64,000 nt of DNA. It comes from Bacteroidota bacterium. Its GTDB lineage: Bacteria; Bacteroidota; Bacteroidia; Bacteroidales; JAAUTT01. Each line of letters opens with the position of its first letter. Positions within the stretch are counted from its first letter, which is position 1. The stretch lies in NCBI GenBank assembly GCA_023429135.1, contig JAEYWD010000031.1:1-64000 (forward strand), in the 5' to 3' direction. A program made the translations under genes and the position numbers. Below, one piece after another: positions 63,135 to 64,000 of this stretch. The notes beneath the pieces were generated by a model, which saw only the letters and a program-made list of their open reading frames with translations, searched no databases and was not told the DNA's origin.

Positions 63135-64000
63135 TATAAACGTTTTTAACAATTACCACCAACGATAGGGTATGAAAAGCTGCCGGTTTACGGGAGATTT
63201 TCAGTCAAGCCAAAAGTTGGAGCAGGCTACAACCCTTGAATGCCCTACTTTCCCGGCAATTTTTATACCGCATGTGTGTATCTTGCATGAACAGCGCACA
63301 CCGTAAGGTCTGGAAAAAGATTAAAAATACAAATATTCCCCTGTCATTACTGCATTATGCCCCAATTTTTGGGGTGGACTCTCGAAATGACAATCCTAAT
63401 ATTTTTAACTGACAGTAGTGAAAATTCATACCTTTTTTGAATTTCGTACGTACAATACATCAACATTAGGAGTTAAGGTTAATAAAACCAATTCCGCACC
63501 TGTTCCGCTAAATGGAAATATAGTATGAATTATGTCCGATGAAAACCAGGACATAAACGGAGATAGCAGGGTAAGATTAAATCCATTCGCATTATAGGTT
63601 TCGGGATACGAAACAAGTTAATTCATTTATTATGGCACAAACACGGCACTTTTAACTGATGCTGCTCGTCCGCAACGGCTGCTGATCATCTGCAAAGGCT
63701 GACAGTTTATCTGCAAAGGCTGCTGTCCATTCGCAACGGCTGAGGATTCATCCGTAACGGCTGCTGGTAATCCACAACGGCTGAGGATTCATCCGCAACG
63801 ACTGCTGGCAATCTGCAACGACTGACAGTTCATCTGCAACGGCTGCTGACCATCTGCAATGGCTGACGGTTCATCTGCAACGGCTGCTGACAATCCGCAA
63901 CGGCTGCTGGCAATCTGTAAAGGCTGCTGGCAATCTTTAACGGCTGAAAACCCGTCAGTAGAGGGTTTTGGTGTTGCCACGATAAAAAATAAAACGGCTG
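63135..64000. other. Gene-free stretch with tandem array at right edge
   Basis: About 865 bases without a supported gene. 63135-63640 shows no coding pattern or clear signal. An ATG at 63634 (MAQTRHF, then stop) immediately precedes the array. Within and beyond the array a frame from about 63859 is open to the edge (MADGSSATAADNPQRLL...), which may be the start of a gene outside the window, but most of it is repeat sequence. Confidence 0.45.
63677..63941. repeat. Tandem array of 13 alternating 20/21-base units
   Basis: Units begin GGCTG and end in AAC or AAA. 20-base units of type GGCTGCTGGCAATCTGCAAC alternate with 21-base units of type GGCTGACAGTTCATCTGCAA plus C, giving a higher-order period of 41 bases; the last three units are all 20. 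A degenerate unit precedes at 63656. Length 265 bases equals eight 20-mers plus five 21-mers. No spacers, so not CRISPR. Confidence 0.85.

Noticed and set aside
63677..63941. CRISPR array
   Set aside because: The 20/21-base units abut without unique spacers, and no cas gene is present.
63789..63980. 63-residue minus-strand frame through the repeat array
   Set aside because: It is only the repeat units read in one frame; unit lengths of 20 and 21 break coding periodicity and there is no family resemblance.

Overview
The window looks like chromosome of a Bacteroidota bacterium, probably of the Bacteroidales/Marinilabiliales side. Coding sequence is moderately AT-rich and intergenic DNA is strongly AT-rich. 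Ribosome binding sites are not purine-rich. Several promoters fit the Bacteroidota pattern (TTG, about 18-20 bases, then TAnnTTTG). Hallmark genes include type IX secretion (T9SS) C-terminal sorting domains, a complete Bat aerotolerance operon, HU-Ig DNA-binding proteins, membrane-anchored AraC regulators and a GntR-controlled fucose locus. No rRNA, tRNA, CRISPR array, prophage or intact transposase was seen.

Layout. 1-3655: potassium genes, namely a split KdpD-type sensor running off the left edge and, divergently, a small lipoprotein with a Kup transporter. 3656-8413: a repeat-rich accessory stretch with an HNH protein, a lipoprotein, an HU-Ig protein beside an array of 23-base near-palindromes, and a LuxR-type regulator. 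8414-17641: the most unusual locus, made of a secreted S74-chaperone protein, a short secreted YD-repeat/T9SS protein, a 2035-residue SpvB/FG-GAP/RHS protein with a variable tail, a secreted protein of unknown function and two related lipoproteins. 17654-23255: two tandem PiT phosphate transporters, each behind three 11-base-spaced repeats that look like a Pho box, an unknown membrane protein and a tandem universal stress protein. 23260-31844: one long minus-strand operon (MoxR, small secreted protein, DUF58, Bat-associated protein, BatA, BatB, BatC, BatD, BatE).

32022-35201: truA, a YfiR-like secreted protein and a chemoreceptor. 35284-42091: the fucose locus (regulator, isomerase, GH29 fucosidase, DUF6786 lipoprotein, MFS transporter). 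42411-52311: housekeeping genes (mnmD, cysC-cysD-cysN sulfate activation, an NlpC/P60 hydrolase, a 7TM-HD phosphohydrolase, a LolA-like carrier, FtsK). 52550-55314: an SDR oxidoreductase with a candidate AraC operator, a MITE-like element, the AraC regulator and a DUF5362 membrane protein. 55563-63134: mostly secreted proteins (kelch, alpha/beta hydrolase, two PD40-type proteins of which one is a truncated duplicate, a PDZ aspartyl protease), a membrane AraC regulator and a T9SS-exported esterase. 63135-64000: no convincing gene, but a 265-base array of alternating 20/21-base repeats.

The best candidate for an undescribed system is the S74 / YD-T9SS / SpvB-RHS / lipoprotein module at 8414-17641. 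It has the architecture of a secreted polymorphic effector with accessory and possible immunity genes, but the function of its tail and downstream genes cannot be read from sequence alone. The dispersed repeat families are a second layer worth following.
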